64,000 bases of DNA. It comes from Antedon mediterranea. Taxonomy: Eukaryota > Echinodermata > Crinoidea > Comatulida > Antedonidae. Each line of letters begins with the position of its first letter. Position 1 is the stretch's first letter. Made by a program: the position numbers and the translations under genes. Where the stretch lies: NCBI RefSeq assembly GCF_964355755.1, contig NC_092676.1:13252288-13316287 (forward strand), written 5' to 3'. Shown one piece after another: positions 24,521-34,810 of this stretch. The notes beneath the pieces were generated by a model that ran no database searches, was not told the origin of the DNA, and worked only from the letters and a program-made list of their open reading frames with translations.

Positions 24521-26740
24521 TTTCGAAAAAATTTGTTAACATAAAAAGACCAAAGTGTTTAGAATATCTCCAAATCGGATTTGGAGACGTTTTAGACCAT
24601 TTTGTGCATTTCGATGAAACTTGGTTACACAAAAACATCAAAGTGCTTAAAATCACATTTGAAACCGTTTTAGAGCATTTTGAGCATTTCGATAAAACTT
24701 TTCACACAAAAACATCAAAGTGTACAAAATAGCTTCAAATCACATTTGAAACCGTTTTAGACCATTTTGAGCATTTCGATAAAACTTTTCACACAAAAAC
24801 ATCAAAGTGTACAAAATAGCTTCAAATCGCATTTGGAGACGTTTTAGACCATTTTGTGCATTTCGATGAAACTTGGTTACACAAAAACATCAAAGTGCTT
24901 AAAATCACATTTGAAACCGTTTTAGAGCATTTTTAGCATTTCGATAATACTTTTCACACAAAAACATCAAAGTGTACAAAATAGCTTCAAATCGCATTTG
25001 GAGACGTTTTAGACCATTTTGTGCATTTCGATGAAACTTGGTTACACAAAAACATCAAAGTGCTTAAAATCACATTTGAAACCGTTTTAGACCATTTTGA
25101 GCATTTCGATAAAACTTTTCACACAAAAAAATCAAAGTGCACAAAATAGCTTCAAATCGCATTTGGAGACGTTTTAGACTATTTTGTGCATTTCGAAAAA
25201 ATCTGTTAACATAAAAAGACCAAAGTGTTTAGAATATCTCCAAATCGCATTTGGAGACGTTTTAAACCATTTTGTGCATTTCGATGGAACTTGGTTACAC
25301 AAAAACATCAAAGTGCTTAAAATCACATTTAAAACCGTTTTCGAGCATTTTGAGCATTTCGATAAAACTTTTCACACAAAAACATCAAAGTGTACAAAAT
25401 AGCTTCAAATCGCATTTAGAGAGGTTTTAGACCATTTTGTGCATTTCGATAAAACTTTTCACACAAAAACATCAAAGTGTACAAAATAGCTTCAAATCGC
25501 ATTTGGAGACGTTTTAGACCATTTTGTGCATTTCGATGAAACTTGGTTCACATCAAAGTGCTTAAAATTACATTTGAAAGCGTTTTAGAGCATTTTGAGC
25601 ATTTCGATAATACTTTTCACACAAAAACATCAAAGTGTACAAAATAGCTTCAAATCGCATTTGGAGACGTTTTAGACCATTTTGTGCATTTCGATGAAAC
25701 TTGGTTACACAAAAACATCAAAGTGCTTAAAATCACATTTGAAACCGTTTTAGACCATTTTGAGCATTTCGATAAAACTTTTCACACAAAAAAATCAAAG
25801 TGCACAAAATAGCTTCAAATCGCATTTGGAGACGTTTTAGACTATTTTGTGCATTTCGAAAAAATCTGTTAACATAAAAAGACCAAAGTGTTTAGAATAT
25901 CTCCAAATCGCATTTGGAGACGTTTTAAACCATTTTGTGCATTTCGATGGAACTTGGTTACACAAAAACATCAAAGTGCTTAAAATCACATTTAAAACCG
26001 TTTTAGAGCATTTTGAGCATATCGATAAAACTTTTCACACAAAAACATCAAAGTGTACAAAATAGCTTCAAATCGCATTTAGAGAGGTTTTAGACCATTT
26101 TGTGCATTTCGATAAAACTTTTCACACAAAAACATCAAAGTGTACAAAATAGCTTCAAATCGCATTTGGAGACGTTTTAGACCATTTTGTGCATTTCGAT
26201 GAAACTTGGTTCACATCAAAGTGCTTAAAATTACATTTGAAAGCGTTTTAGAGCATTTTGAGCATTTCGATAATACTTTTCACACAAAAACATCAAAGTG
26301 TACAAAATAGCTTCAAATCGCATTTGGAGACGTTTTAGACCATTTTGTGCATTTCGATGAAACTTGGTTACACAAAAACATCAAAGTGCTTAAAATCACA
26401 TTTGAAACCGTTTTAGACCATTTTGAGCGTTTCGATAATACTTTTCACACAAAAACATCAAAGTGCACAAAATAGCTTCAAATCGCATTTGGAGACGTTT
26501 TAGACTATTTTGTGCATTTCGAAAAAATCTGTTAACATAAAAAGACCAAAGTGTTTAGAATATCTCCAAATCGCATTTGGAGACGTTTTAAACCATTTTG
26601 TGCATTTCGATGGAACTTGGTTACACAAAAACATCAAAGTGCTTAAAATCACATTTAAAACCGTTTTAGAGCATTTTGAGCATTTCGATAAAACTTTTCA
26701 CACAAAAACATCAAAGTGTACAAAATAGCTTCAAATCGCA
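24514..26740 (+). repeat. Octamer units, 670- then 663-bp period
   Basis: The TTTGTTAACATAAAAAG or CTGTTAACATAAAAAG monomer recurs at 24514, 25184, 25847 and 26510. The first step is 670 bp and the next two are 663 bp. The 7-bp difference is a deletion in the GAAACTTGG monomer (TTGGTTCACATCAAAG at about 25548 and 26209, against TTGGTTACACAAAAACATC in the longer unit). The deletion-bearing octamer was therefore amplified after it arose. Related 663-bp steps occur at 48478/49141/49804 and 52016/52679. Confidence 0.85.
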
Positions 26741-29700
26741 TTTAGAGAGGTTTTAGACCATTTTGTGCATTTCGATAAAACTTTTCACACAAAAACATCA
26801 AAGTGTACAAAATAACTTCAAATCGTATTTAGAGACGTTTTAGACCATTTTGTGCATTTTGATAAAACTTTTCACACAAAAACATCAAATTGCACAAAAT
26901 AGCTTAATATCGTGTTTGAAAACGTTTTAAACCATTTTGAGCATGTCGATAAAACTTTTCACACAAAAATATCAAAGTGCACAGAATATCTTCAAATCGC
27001 ATTTAGAGACGTTTTAGACCATTTTGTGCATTTCGAAAAAATTTGTTAACATAAAAAGACCAAAGTGTTTAGAATATCTCCAAATCGCATTTGGAGACGT
27101 TTTAGACCATTTTGTGTTTTTCGAAAAAACTTTTCACACAAAAACATCAAAGTGTACAAAATTCCTTCAAATCGCATTTGGAGACGTTTTAGACCATTTT
27201 GTGATTTTCGAAAAACTTTTCACACAAAAACATCAAAGTGTAGAAAATTGCTTCAAATCGCATTTAGAGATGTTTTAGACCATTTTGTGCATTTCGAAAA
27301 AATTTGTTAACATAAAAAGACCAAAGTGTTTAGAATATCTCCAAATCGCATTTGGAGACGTTTTAGACCATTTTGTGCATTTCGATGACACTTGGTTACA
27401 CAAAAACATCAAAGTGCTTAAAATCACATTTAAAACCGTTTTAGAGCGTTTTGAGCATTTCGATAAACTTTTCAAACAAAAACATCAAAGTGTACAAAAT
27501 AGCTTCAAATCGTATTTGGAGACGTTTTAGACCATTTTGTGCGTTTCGATGAATCTTGGTTACACAAAAACATCAAAGTGCTTAAAATCACATTTAAAAC
27601 CGTTTTAGTGCATTTTGAGCATTTCGATAAAACTTTTCACACAAAAACATCAAAGTGCACAAAATAGCTTCAAATCGCATTTAGAGATGTTTTAGACCAT
27701 TTTGTGCGTTTCGATAAAACTTTTCACACAAAAACATCAAATTGCACAAAATAGCTTCAAATCGCATTTGGAGACGTTTTAGACCATTTTGTGCATTTCG
27801 AAAAAACTTTTTAACATAAAAACACCAAAGTGCTTAGAATAGCTTCAAATCGCATTTGGAGACGTTTTAGACCATTTTGTGCATTTCGATGAAACTTGGT
27901 TACACAAAAACATCAAAGTGCTTAAAATCACATTTGAAACCGTTTTAGAGCATTTTGAGCATTTCGATAAAACTTTTCACACAAAAACATCAAAGTGTAC
28001 AAAATAGCTTCAAATCACATTTGAAACCGTTTTAGACCATTTTGAGCATTTCGATAAAACTTTTCACACAAAAACATCAAAGTGTACAAAATAGCTTCAA
28101 ATCGCATTTGGAGACGTTTTAGACCATTTTGTGCATTTCGATGAAACTCGGTTACACAAAAACATCAAAGTGCTTAAAATTACATTTGAAAGCGTTTTAG
28201 AGCATTTTGAGCATTTCGATAATACTTTTCACACAAAAACATCAAAGTGTACAAAATAGCTTCAAATCGCATTTGGAGACGTTTTAGACCATTTTGTGCA
28301 TTTCGATGAAACTTGGTTACACAAAAACATCAAAGTGCTTAAAAAATCACATTTGAAACCGTTTTAGACCATTTTGAGCGTTTCGATAAAACTTTTCACA
28401 CAAATAAATCAGAGTGCACAAAATAGCTTCAAATCGCATTTGGAGACGTTTTAGACTATTTTGTGCATTTCGAAAAAATTTGTTAACATAAAAAGACCAA
28501 AGTGTTTAGAATATCTCCAAATCGCATTTGGAGACGTTTTAAACCATTTTGTGCATTTCGATGGAACTTGGTTACACAAAAACATCAAAGTGCTTAAAAT
28601 CACATTTAAAACCGTTTTAGAGCATTTTGAGCATTTCGATAAAACTTTTCACACAAAAACATCAAAGTGTACAAAATAGCTTCAAATCGCATTTAGAGAG
28701 GTTTTAGACCATTTTGTGCATTTCGATAAAACTTTTCACACAAAAACATCAAAGTGTACAAAATAGCTTCAAATCGCATTTAGAGACGTTTTAGACCATT
28801 TTGTGCATTTCGATAAAACTTTTCACACAAAAACATTAAATTGCACAAAATAGCTTAATACCGTGTTTGAAATCGTTTTAAACCATTTTGAGCATGTCGA
28901 TAAAACTTTTCACAAAAAAAACATTAAAGTGCACAGAATAGCTTCAAATCGCATTTGGAGACGTTTTAAACCATTTTGTGCATTTCGATAAAACTTTTCA
29001 CATAAAAACAACAAAGTGTACAAAATAGCTTCAAATCGCATTTAGAGACGTTTTAGACCATTTTGGGCATTTCGATGAAACTTGGTTACACAAATACATA
29101 AAAGTGCTTAAAATCACATTTCAAACCGTTTTAGAGCATTTTGAGCATTTCGATAAAACTTTTCACACAAAAACATCAAAGTGCACAAAATAGCTTCAAA
29201 TCGCATTTAGAGATGTTTTAGACCATTTTGTGCAATTCGATAAAACTTTTCACACAAAAACATCAAATTGCACAAAATAGCTTAATATCGTGTTTGAAAA
29301 CGTTTTAGACCATTTTGAGCATGTCGATAAAACTTTTCAAACAAAAACATAAAAGTGAACAGAATAGCTTCAAATTGCATTTGGAGACGTTTTAGAGCAT
29401 TTTGTGCATTTCGAGAAAATGTGTTAACATAAAAAGACCAAAGTGTTTAGAATATCTTCAAATAACATTTGGAGACGTACTTTAGACCATTTTTTGCATT
29501 TCGATGAAACTTGGTTACACAAAAACATCAAAGTGCTTAAAATCACATTTAAAACCGTTTTAGAGCATTTTGAGCATTTCGATAAAACTTTTCACACAAA
29601 AACATCAAAGTGTACAAAATAGCTTCAAATCGTATTTGGAGACGTTTTAGACCATTTTGTGCGTTTCGATGAATCTTGGTTACACAAAAACATCAAAGTG

Positions 29701-31046
29701 CTTAAAATCACATTTAAAACCGTTTTAGTGCATTTTGAGCATTTCGATAAAACTTTTCACACAAAAACATCAAATTGCACAAAATAGCTTAATATCGTGT
29801 TTGAAAACGTTTTAGACCATTTTGAGCATGTCGATAAAACTTTTCACACAAAAACATAAAAGTGAACAGAATAGCTTCAAATTGCATTTGGAGACGTTTT
29901 AGAGCATTTTGTGCATTTCGATAAAATGTGTTAACATAAAAAGACCAAAGTGTTTAGAATATCTTCAAATCACATTTGGAGACGTTTTAGACCATTTTTT
30001 GCATTTCGATGAAACTTGGTTACACAAAAACATCAAAGTGCTTAAAATCACATTTAAAACCGTTTTAGAGCATTTTGAGCATTTCGATAAAACTTTTCAC
30101 ACAAAAACATCAAAGTGTACAAAATAGCTTCAAATCGCATTTAGAGAGGTTTTAGACCATTTTGTGCATTTCGATAAAACTTTTCACACAAAAACATCAA
30201 AGTGTACAAAATAACTTCAAATCGTATTTAGAGACGTTTTAGACCATTTTGTGCATTTTGATAAAACTTTTCACACAAAAACATCAAATTGCACAAAATA
30301 GCTTAATATCGTGTTTGAAAACGTTTTAAACCATTTTGAGCATGTCGATAAAACTTTTCACACAAAAATATCAAAGTGCACAGAATATCTTCAAATCGCA
30401 TTTAGAGACGTTTTAGACCATTTTGTGCATTTCGAAAAAATTTGTTAACATAAAAAGACCAAAGTGTTTAGAATATCTCCAAATCGCATTTGGAGACGTT
30501 TTAGACCATTTTGTGTTTTTCGAAAAAACTTTTCACACAAAAACATCAAAGTGTACAAAATTGCTTCAAATCGCATTTGGAGACGTTTTAGACCATTTTG
30601 TGATTTTCGAAAAACTTTTCACACAAAAACATCAAAGTGTAGAAAATTGCTTCAAATCGCAAAAAAAATGTTTTGAGAGATGTTTTAGAACAATTTTGTG
30701 CATTTAGAAAAAATTTGTTAACATAAAAAGACCAAAGTGTTTAGAATATCTCCAAATCGCATTTGGAGACGTTTTAGACCATTTTGTGCATTTCGATGAC
30801 ACTTGGTTACACAAAAACATCAAAGTGCTTAAAATCACATTTAAAACCGTTTTAGAGCGTTTTGAGCATTTCGATAAACTTTTCAAACAAAAACATCAAA
30901 GTGTACAAAATAGCTTCAAATCGTATTTGGAGACGTTTTAGACCATTTTGTGCGTTTCGATGAATCTTGGTTACACAAAAACATCAAAGTGCTTAAAATC
31001 ACATTTAAAACCGTTTTAGTGCATTTTGAGCATTTCGATAAAACTT

Positions 31047-31050
31047 TTCA
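31047..31050 (+). repeat. Left target-site duplication TTCA
   Basis: TTCA directly before the CACAGCTGTT terminus. The matching TTCA follows the right terminus at 34811-34814. Joining the flanks with a single TTCA recreates CTTTTCACACAAAAACATC, the normal satellite sequence. This exact intact site is seen at 38558-38561 in the sister block. Confidence 0.8.
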
Positions 31051-31062
31051 CACAGCTGTTTC
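31051..31062 (+). repeat. Left terminal inverted repeat of 3.76-kb element
   Basis: CACAGCTGTTTC. Pairs with 34799-34810 at 11 of 12 positions. AGCGCCC follows at 31092-31098. Confidence 0.8.
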
Positions 31063-31980
31063 AACTAGTGTTAAGATATCAGAAAAAGTCAAGCGCCCTC
31101 AGTGTTAGCAGACGAGGCTCCTCCGAGTCGCGCGGACATATAATTTTTGTTTACAAACCATTATTTCGCGAACGCCAAATTAAATTTCGCTATCGTGAGT
31201 TTTTATGTAGTAAAAACATTTTATACAAAACTAAACGATTAAAAAAAGTGTATGTTCAATTAAAAAATAAATATTTTATTGTTTCTTTACTATAAATTAA
31301 TAAATAAACGACGATATTGTCCATTTTACTGAAATACTCTCCCGCACATAAACCAGGAAGTTGAGATAAACTGTGTAATGAAATATTAAACAATCGTAAG
31401 TAGAAAATATCATTGTATTCTTTACTTTTTTTTTGGATATAATTCATTTTTTTAGAAAAAGAACGAACTAGAATATAGTCCATCATTATTATATAAACAA
31501 AATAATACTAGTTTTGTTAATATAGCCTGGTTCAGTTTTTAGTAAAACTCGCATATTTTGCAACCCTTCTATACATTGTTATTGTTATCGGCGAGAAAAC
31601 GGTTTGGCGATAGGCTTAGAAAGTGCGTTGACGCCCGCGATGACCGTGACAGTAATGTGGGCCTAGAATGAAGGTAGGCCGAAACATAGAAAATTCGTAA
31701 TAGTTAAACCTTTAATTACCCTAATCCTAAATGTAATCATTATAACTGTTACCAAATAATTAATGGCATGTGTTTATAATAATAATTATTGCTTTCCTTG
31801 TGCATTTTTAGGCTAGCTGGTGGGACTGAGTGACAGTCACAGCCTAGGCTAGGCCTTAATATTAATACATTTTTACAGCATAATAATGGTTTAATATTTT
31901 GGCTATTAGCTCTCTTGTTTGGTTTTTTTTGGACACAAAACTGAAGTACTGTAGATTTAAAAATTGATTTTTTTTTAAAG
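31063..31980 (+). other. 5' non-coding part of the transposon
   Basis: About 0.9 kb between the left end and the first recognisable coding fragment. It begins with relatively GC-rich DNA (GACGAGGCTCCTCCGAGTCG, ATTTCGCGAACGCC), which could be leader or promoter, followed by AT-rich sequence. A second GC-richer patch at 31588-31685 contains GACGCCCGCGATGACCG and two GGCCTAG/TAGGCC motifs. CAGCCTAGGCTAGGCC lies at about 31840-31855. The longest open frames here (for example on the minus strand at 31256-31486) show no recognisable domain. No TATA box or start codon can be assigned with confidence. Confidence 0.5.
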
Positions 31981-32147
31981 GAAAGTACAGTTGCATCTAT
32001 TGTTTTTGTAATCAAGATGACATCAGAACCAACAATGTTCCTCAAGCCTGTAGATATCTCAAGACCTACAAGTCTTTTGTAGACCATGGCAGTGAACAAA
32101 AAGAAGCAAAACAATATCGCACAGCGTTGTTAGACCATACCTGGTAG
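31981..32147 (+). pseudogene. Coding fragment with CxxCxC motif, possible exon
   Basis: Preceded by a strong acceptor-like tract (a T10 run, then AAAG). The frame that starts by completing a GGA codon reads GKYSCIYCFCNQDDIRTNNV and continues for 54 codons to a TAG at 32145-32147. It has a polar, protein-like composition: CxxCxC near the start, then a lysine-rich KSFVDHGSEQKEAKQ stretch. From about 32126 a different frame becomes the sensible one, reading VVRPYLVDIELNR up to a donor-like AACAGG^GTAGGT at 32164/32165. This suggests a frameshift and a pseudogene. From memory, Cys-pair plus GGxxxKAKxxNNVxxP patterns occur in uncharacterised transposon-borne proteins of invertebrates and fish; I could not check this. 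The longer open frame on the opposite strand (31749-32114) looks like its shadow. Confidence 0.5.
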
Positions 32148-32711
32148 ACATTGAATTAAACAGGGTAGGTAAATAATCATAACCACCTCTTTAGAAAGTT
32201 TAATACACACTCCAAACAATGAAATGTGTGTTTGTACTTCATATTATTTATTAAAGAACAATGTTAGTATAAAATAACTGTCGAAACAAACAATTGTTAC
32301 AGTAATTTATAAATATACCTCTTTTCTTTATTAAATATTTCCTCAATCAACTATTTTTCCAGGTGTCAATGTGCTATAATATTCAACATGCGACAGGATG
32401 CTGACATCTTGACTGGTACATTCAAATGTTGTTTCAACTTTACATTGACATTACATAATAACTCAATTGGTCAAGTTGCTCTTTAAATATACATTGTCCC
32501 TTTGAGCATAGAATTTCAAAATTGTTTATCCTATTTTTATGCATAATAAAGCAAACCTTTGGCTGGAACTTATTTTCCTATGAATTATCCATATATTATC
32601 ATTATCTGCTACAAGAAATAGTTGTTAACATTTTTAAAATATAATAATTTTGATGCTCATTTTTTATGTAGATTGACATTTATTTGGTTGACCAATATTG
32701 TTTAATCTCAG
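32148..32711 (+). other. Probable intronic or decayed DNA between exon remnants
   Basis: AT-rich 0.56-kb stretch. It starts with the donor-like AACAGGGTAGGTAAAT and contains a good acceptor-like tract, CTATTTTTCCAG, ending at 32362. The 41-codon frame after that acceptor (32364 to a TAA near 32488) does not match either neighbouring exon in any way I recognise, and the phase-0 continuation stops after 13 codons. The segment ends with TTTAATCTCAG, the acceptor used for the next exon. The middle of the gene therefore seems lost or degraded. Confidence 0.4.
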
Positions 32712-32914
32712 GTGATCATCTAGCAGAAAGAGAAAATCAGAAGCTGCAGCACATTGACATGCTACAAAGTACAATGATTAAAATCCAGTCTTTAGAAGAG
32801 AATCTTGAGCATTTAAGACATGAACTCTCAGTGTCACTTGTGACAAAACAGCATAGTAAGATTGCAGAGACTGGCCACAGAATAAATCTAAAAGAACAAG
32901 AGGTCAAAGACTTG
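32712..32914 (+). pseudogene. Coiled-coil exon remnant
   Basis: Bounded by an acceptor TTTAATCTCAG and a donor TTG^GTCAGT, ending in phase 0. It encodes about 67 residues starting DHLAERENQKLQHIDMLQ and containing SLEENLEHLRHELSV and RINLKEQEVKDL. Leucine/isoleucine heptad spacing and high Glu/Lys/Gln content predict an amphipathic coiled coil. There is no stop inside the exon. The ATG/TTG-initiated readings upstream of the acceptor lack any support. Combined with the next exon it makes about 128 residues. This could be the C-terminal part of a transposon-encoded protein or of a captured host gene. Confidence 0.55.
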
Positions 32915-33026
32915 GTCAGTCTTACATTATACACCTTTAAAATTATGTCTAAAACATGCAAATACTATAAAAATTAATGCCATATTTCTTTTATATATTT
33001 TATATAGAGAACTACTATGAACCAAG
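32915..33026 (+). other. Candidate 112-bp intron
   Basis: Starts GTCAGT, ends AACCAAG and is AT-rich. In-frame stops lie within it (TGA at 33018-33020), so the downstream frame must begin after that point. The acceptor lacks a good pyrimidine tract, because the T-rich run ends earlier at TTTTATATAG (about 33006). The exact splice site is therefore uncertain. Confidence 0.4.
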
Positions 33027-33212
33027 AGATTTGAAACTGGACCTCTATGTACAAAAATAGACGAGGTATTTAAAAAAAATAAATTCCTCGACAGCAGTAC
33101 CATAGAAAAAGTTTTGTGGGAAATCATGAAGTCACATCTGACGTTTATTTCACCTGAGATCCAGCATGAAGTAACTAGGCCGGTAACTAAGTGGAGAAAA
33201 GTTGAGGAATAG
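33027..33212 (+). pseudogene. Terminal exon remnant (61 codons plus stop)
   Basis: Continues in phase 0 from the coiled-coil exon. It reads RFETGPLCTKIDEVFKKNKF, then a Trp-containing amphipathic stretch IEKVLWEIMKSHL and a basic end RPVTKWRKVEE before TAG. It is uninterrupted over 61 codons in a strongly AT-rich context. From memory, a GPxxxxxDxxL motif after a coiled coil is seen in the same uncharacterised transposon-borne protein group suspected for the upstream fragment. That is recall, not a search result. A minus-strand open frame over 32927-33127 is probably a shadow. Confidence 0.5.
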
Positions 33213-33377
33213 TTTGCTATTTCTCAGTTAATTGTTACAGTATTGCATATTATTATGTACAGTATACTGTATGAATGGTAGTATTTTTTTTGTGTTATTG
33301 CTAGAACAATGATTTTGAAAATATTTAACAAATGGTATATGAATTGTAATTGAATTTAATTTTTTGGAAGCTATTTA
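33213..33377 (+). other. AT-rich 3' flank of the exon remnant
   Basis: 165 bp of AT-rich DNA with no open frame of note. It would be 3' untranslated sequence if the terminal exon is real. A possible AATAAA signal occurs only later, at about 33809. Confidence 0.4.
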
Positions 33378-34277
33378 ATTTTAATTTGGTTTATATATAT
33401 TATTGATTGATAACGGAAATTGATGTTATTTAGTGATTTAGATTGTGATTGCATATATAATACAATACAAATATGAAAGAAATATGCATTTATAATTAAA
33501 TATCTAATGTCACAGTACTCTATAGCTTCTTTCTATTAATATATTACAGATCTTTGACTAAGACATGCTAGGTAGGCTGCTAGTCTTTAACCTGCTGATG
33601 ATGTAGCCTAGCCTATATAGTATAGGCCTAGCTAGGCCTGTAACCTGGCCTACTCTGTACTCCTCTCTCCCAATATGAATGATTATTAAAAAAGCTTAGG
33701 CCTAGGCTAGGCCTAATTTTTAATTAGGATCAGGAACAAGTAATTAATCAGCTTTATAACAGGTCAACTGTCACTCAGGCCCCCGAATAGACATGTTTAC
33801 GTGTTAAAAATAAACAGTTATTTTATTTTAATTTGGTTTATATATTAATAATTATTTATTGATAACGGAAATTTACTGATTTAGATTGTGATTGCATATC
33901 AAAATAATAAATATACAATACAAATATGAAAGAAATATGCATTTATGATTAAATATCTAATGTCACAGTACTCTATAGCTTCTTTCTATTAATATATTAC
34001 AGATCTTTGACTAAGACATGCTAGGTAGGCTGCTAGCCTTTAACCTGCTGATGATGTAGCCTAGCCTATTATATAATATAGGCCTAGCTAGGCTAGGCCT
34101 GTAGCCTGGCCTACTCTGTACTCCTCTCCCAATATGAATGATTATTAAAAAAGCTTAGGCCTAGACTAGGCCTAATTTTTAATTAGGACCAGGAACAAGT
34201 AATTAATCAGCTTTATAACAGGTCAACTGTCACTAAGGCCCTCCGAATATACATGTTTACGTGTTAAAAATAAACAG
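33378..34277 (+). repeat. Tandem duplication of about 450 bp inside the transposon
   Basis: Copy 1 runs about 33378-33817 and copy 2 about 33825-34277. Both begin ATTTTAATTTGGTTTATATA and end near AAAAATAAACAG. The offset drifts from 447 to 460 bp through small indels. For example, GATGTTATTTAGTG in copy 1 is shortened in copy 2, and GGCCTAGCTAGGCC is extended to GGCCTAGCTAGGCTAGGCC. Both copies carry the exon-sized ACAGATCTTTGACTAAGACATG segment and two clusters of TAGGCC/GGCCTA palindromes. Divergence is clearly higher than between the two MITE copies, so this duplication is older. Confidence 0.9.
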
Positions 34278-34798
34278 CCATTAGTGTTACACAGCTGGTT
34301 TTAACCACGCAAGGGAGCCTGGGCATAGCCTATTATAAGCTAGCATAGGAAAAAATCCAGCCAGGCAATATGAATACGATCCTTGTTAAAACATTCAAGG
34401 ATAACTAAAGTATCCAACTAAATCAAAGAATTCAACAGAAAAAATTATTTTTAAACTGATATGGAAAACAACATTTATACCTACTTTTTTAAATGTATCG
34501 CTTGAGAAAAAAACTGGCGTTGGGTGTACATTTTTCAATTACATTACCTCTTAAAATCCACGTGATAAAACGACGACAACATGTTTTTCACCTTCATCCA
34601 GGGTTGTTCTAATGAATATTCATTATTTTTCTGACTTTCGCGGTCTTTATTTGTTTTTATTGGCTATTAAAAAACAGTCGTTTTATGCTTGATTGCTTCC
34701 GGGTTTCCTCATGTGGTTTGTATACAATATGTTTTCGGAATCGCTACTCCATAAAACGCTATGAAACGTTGGGGGCGCTGCACTTAATTCATATTTCT
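34278..34798 (+). other. 3' non-coding part of the transposon
   Basis: About 0.5 kb with no convincing coding frame. It includes CACAGCTGGTTTTAACC at 34290-34306, which repeats the first eight bases of the terminal repeat inside the element. This could be a trace of an older end or chance. Near the right end come GAATATTCATTATTTTTC, a GC-richer stretch and GGGGGCGCTGC, the mirror of the left AGCGCCC motif. Confidence 0.5.
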
Positions 34799-34810
34799 GG
34801 AACAGCTGTG
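34799..34810 (-). repeat. Right terminal inverted repeat of 3.76-kb element
   Basis: GGAACAGCTGTG, the reverse complement of the left end with one mismatch. It is followed by TTCA (34811-34814) and then the resumed satellite CACAAAAACATCAAATTGC. Confidence 0.8.

Larger units (their letters stand above)
21101..31050 (+). repeat. 87-bp satellite array, segment C
   Basis: Nearly 10 kb of uninterrupted satellite between MITE copy 2 and the 3.76-kb transposon, all in the same orientation. It contains the octamer units at 24514-26740, an A-run variant monomer near 21860 and 30660, and GTACTTTAG-insert monomers near 29478. The last bases, CTTTTCA, are the left target site of the transposon. No gene is seen. 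Confidence 0.96.
31051..34810 (+). mobile_element. 3.76-kb TIR DNA transposon, decayed
   Basis: The only long non-satellite stretch in the window. The ends are imperfect inverted repeats, CACAGCTGTTTC on the left and GGAACAGCTGTG on the right (11 of 12 paired), with a further AGCGCCC motif about 30-40 bp inside each end. With a perfect 4-bp TTCA duplication, CAC-starting ends fit Chapaev/CMC-like elements. Alternatively, CAG-starting ends with an 8-bp duplication (TTTTCACA and TGTTCACA, one mismatch) would fit hAT, for which subterminal GCGCCC is also familiar. I cannot decide between them. The interior has remnants of a spliced gene on the + strand, no complete transposase, and a GGCCTAG-rich tandem duplication. 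It is probably non-autonomous. Confidence 0.85.

Noticed and set aside
31051-31090. RAG-type recombination signal (heptamer CACAGTG-like CACAGCT, then AGAAAAAGT after 23 bp)
   Set aside because: The heptamer is imperfect, the nonamer matches only 6 of 9, the right end has no matching 12- or 23-spaced nonamer, and the target duplication is 4 bp and not the 5 bp expected for RAG/Transib.
31749-32114. 121-codon minus-strand frame in the transposon
   Set aside because: It overlaps a better-supported + strand coding fragment with an acceptor-like tract, has no recognisable domain, and is probably its antisense shadow.
34290-34306. Internal CACAGCTGGTTTTAACC as a second element end (nested insertion)
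   Set aside because: Only eight bases match the terminal repeat, and there is no partner end or target duplication around it.
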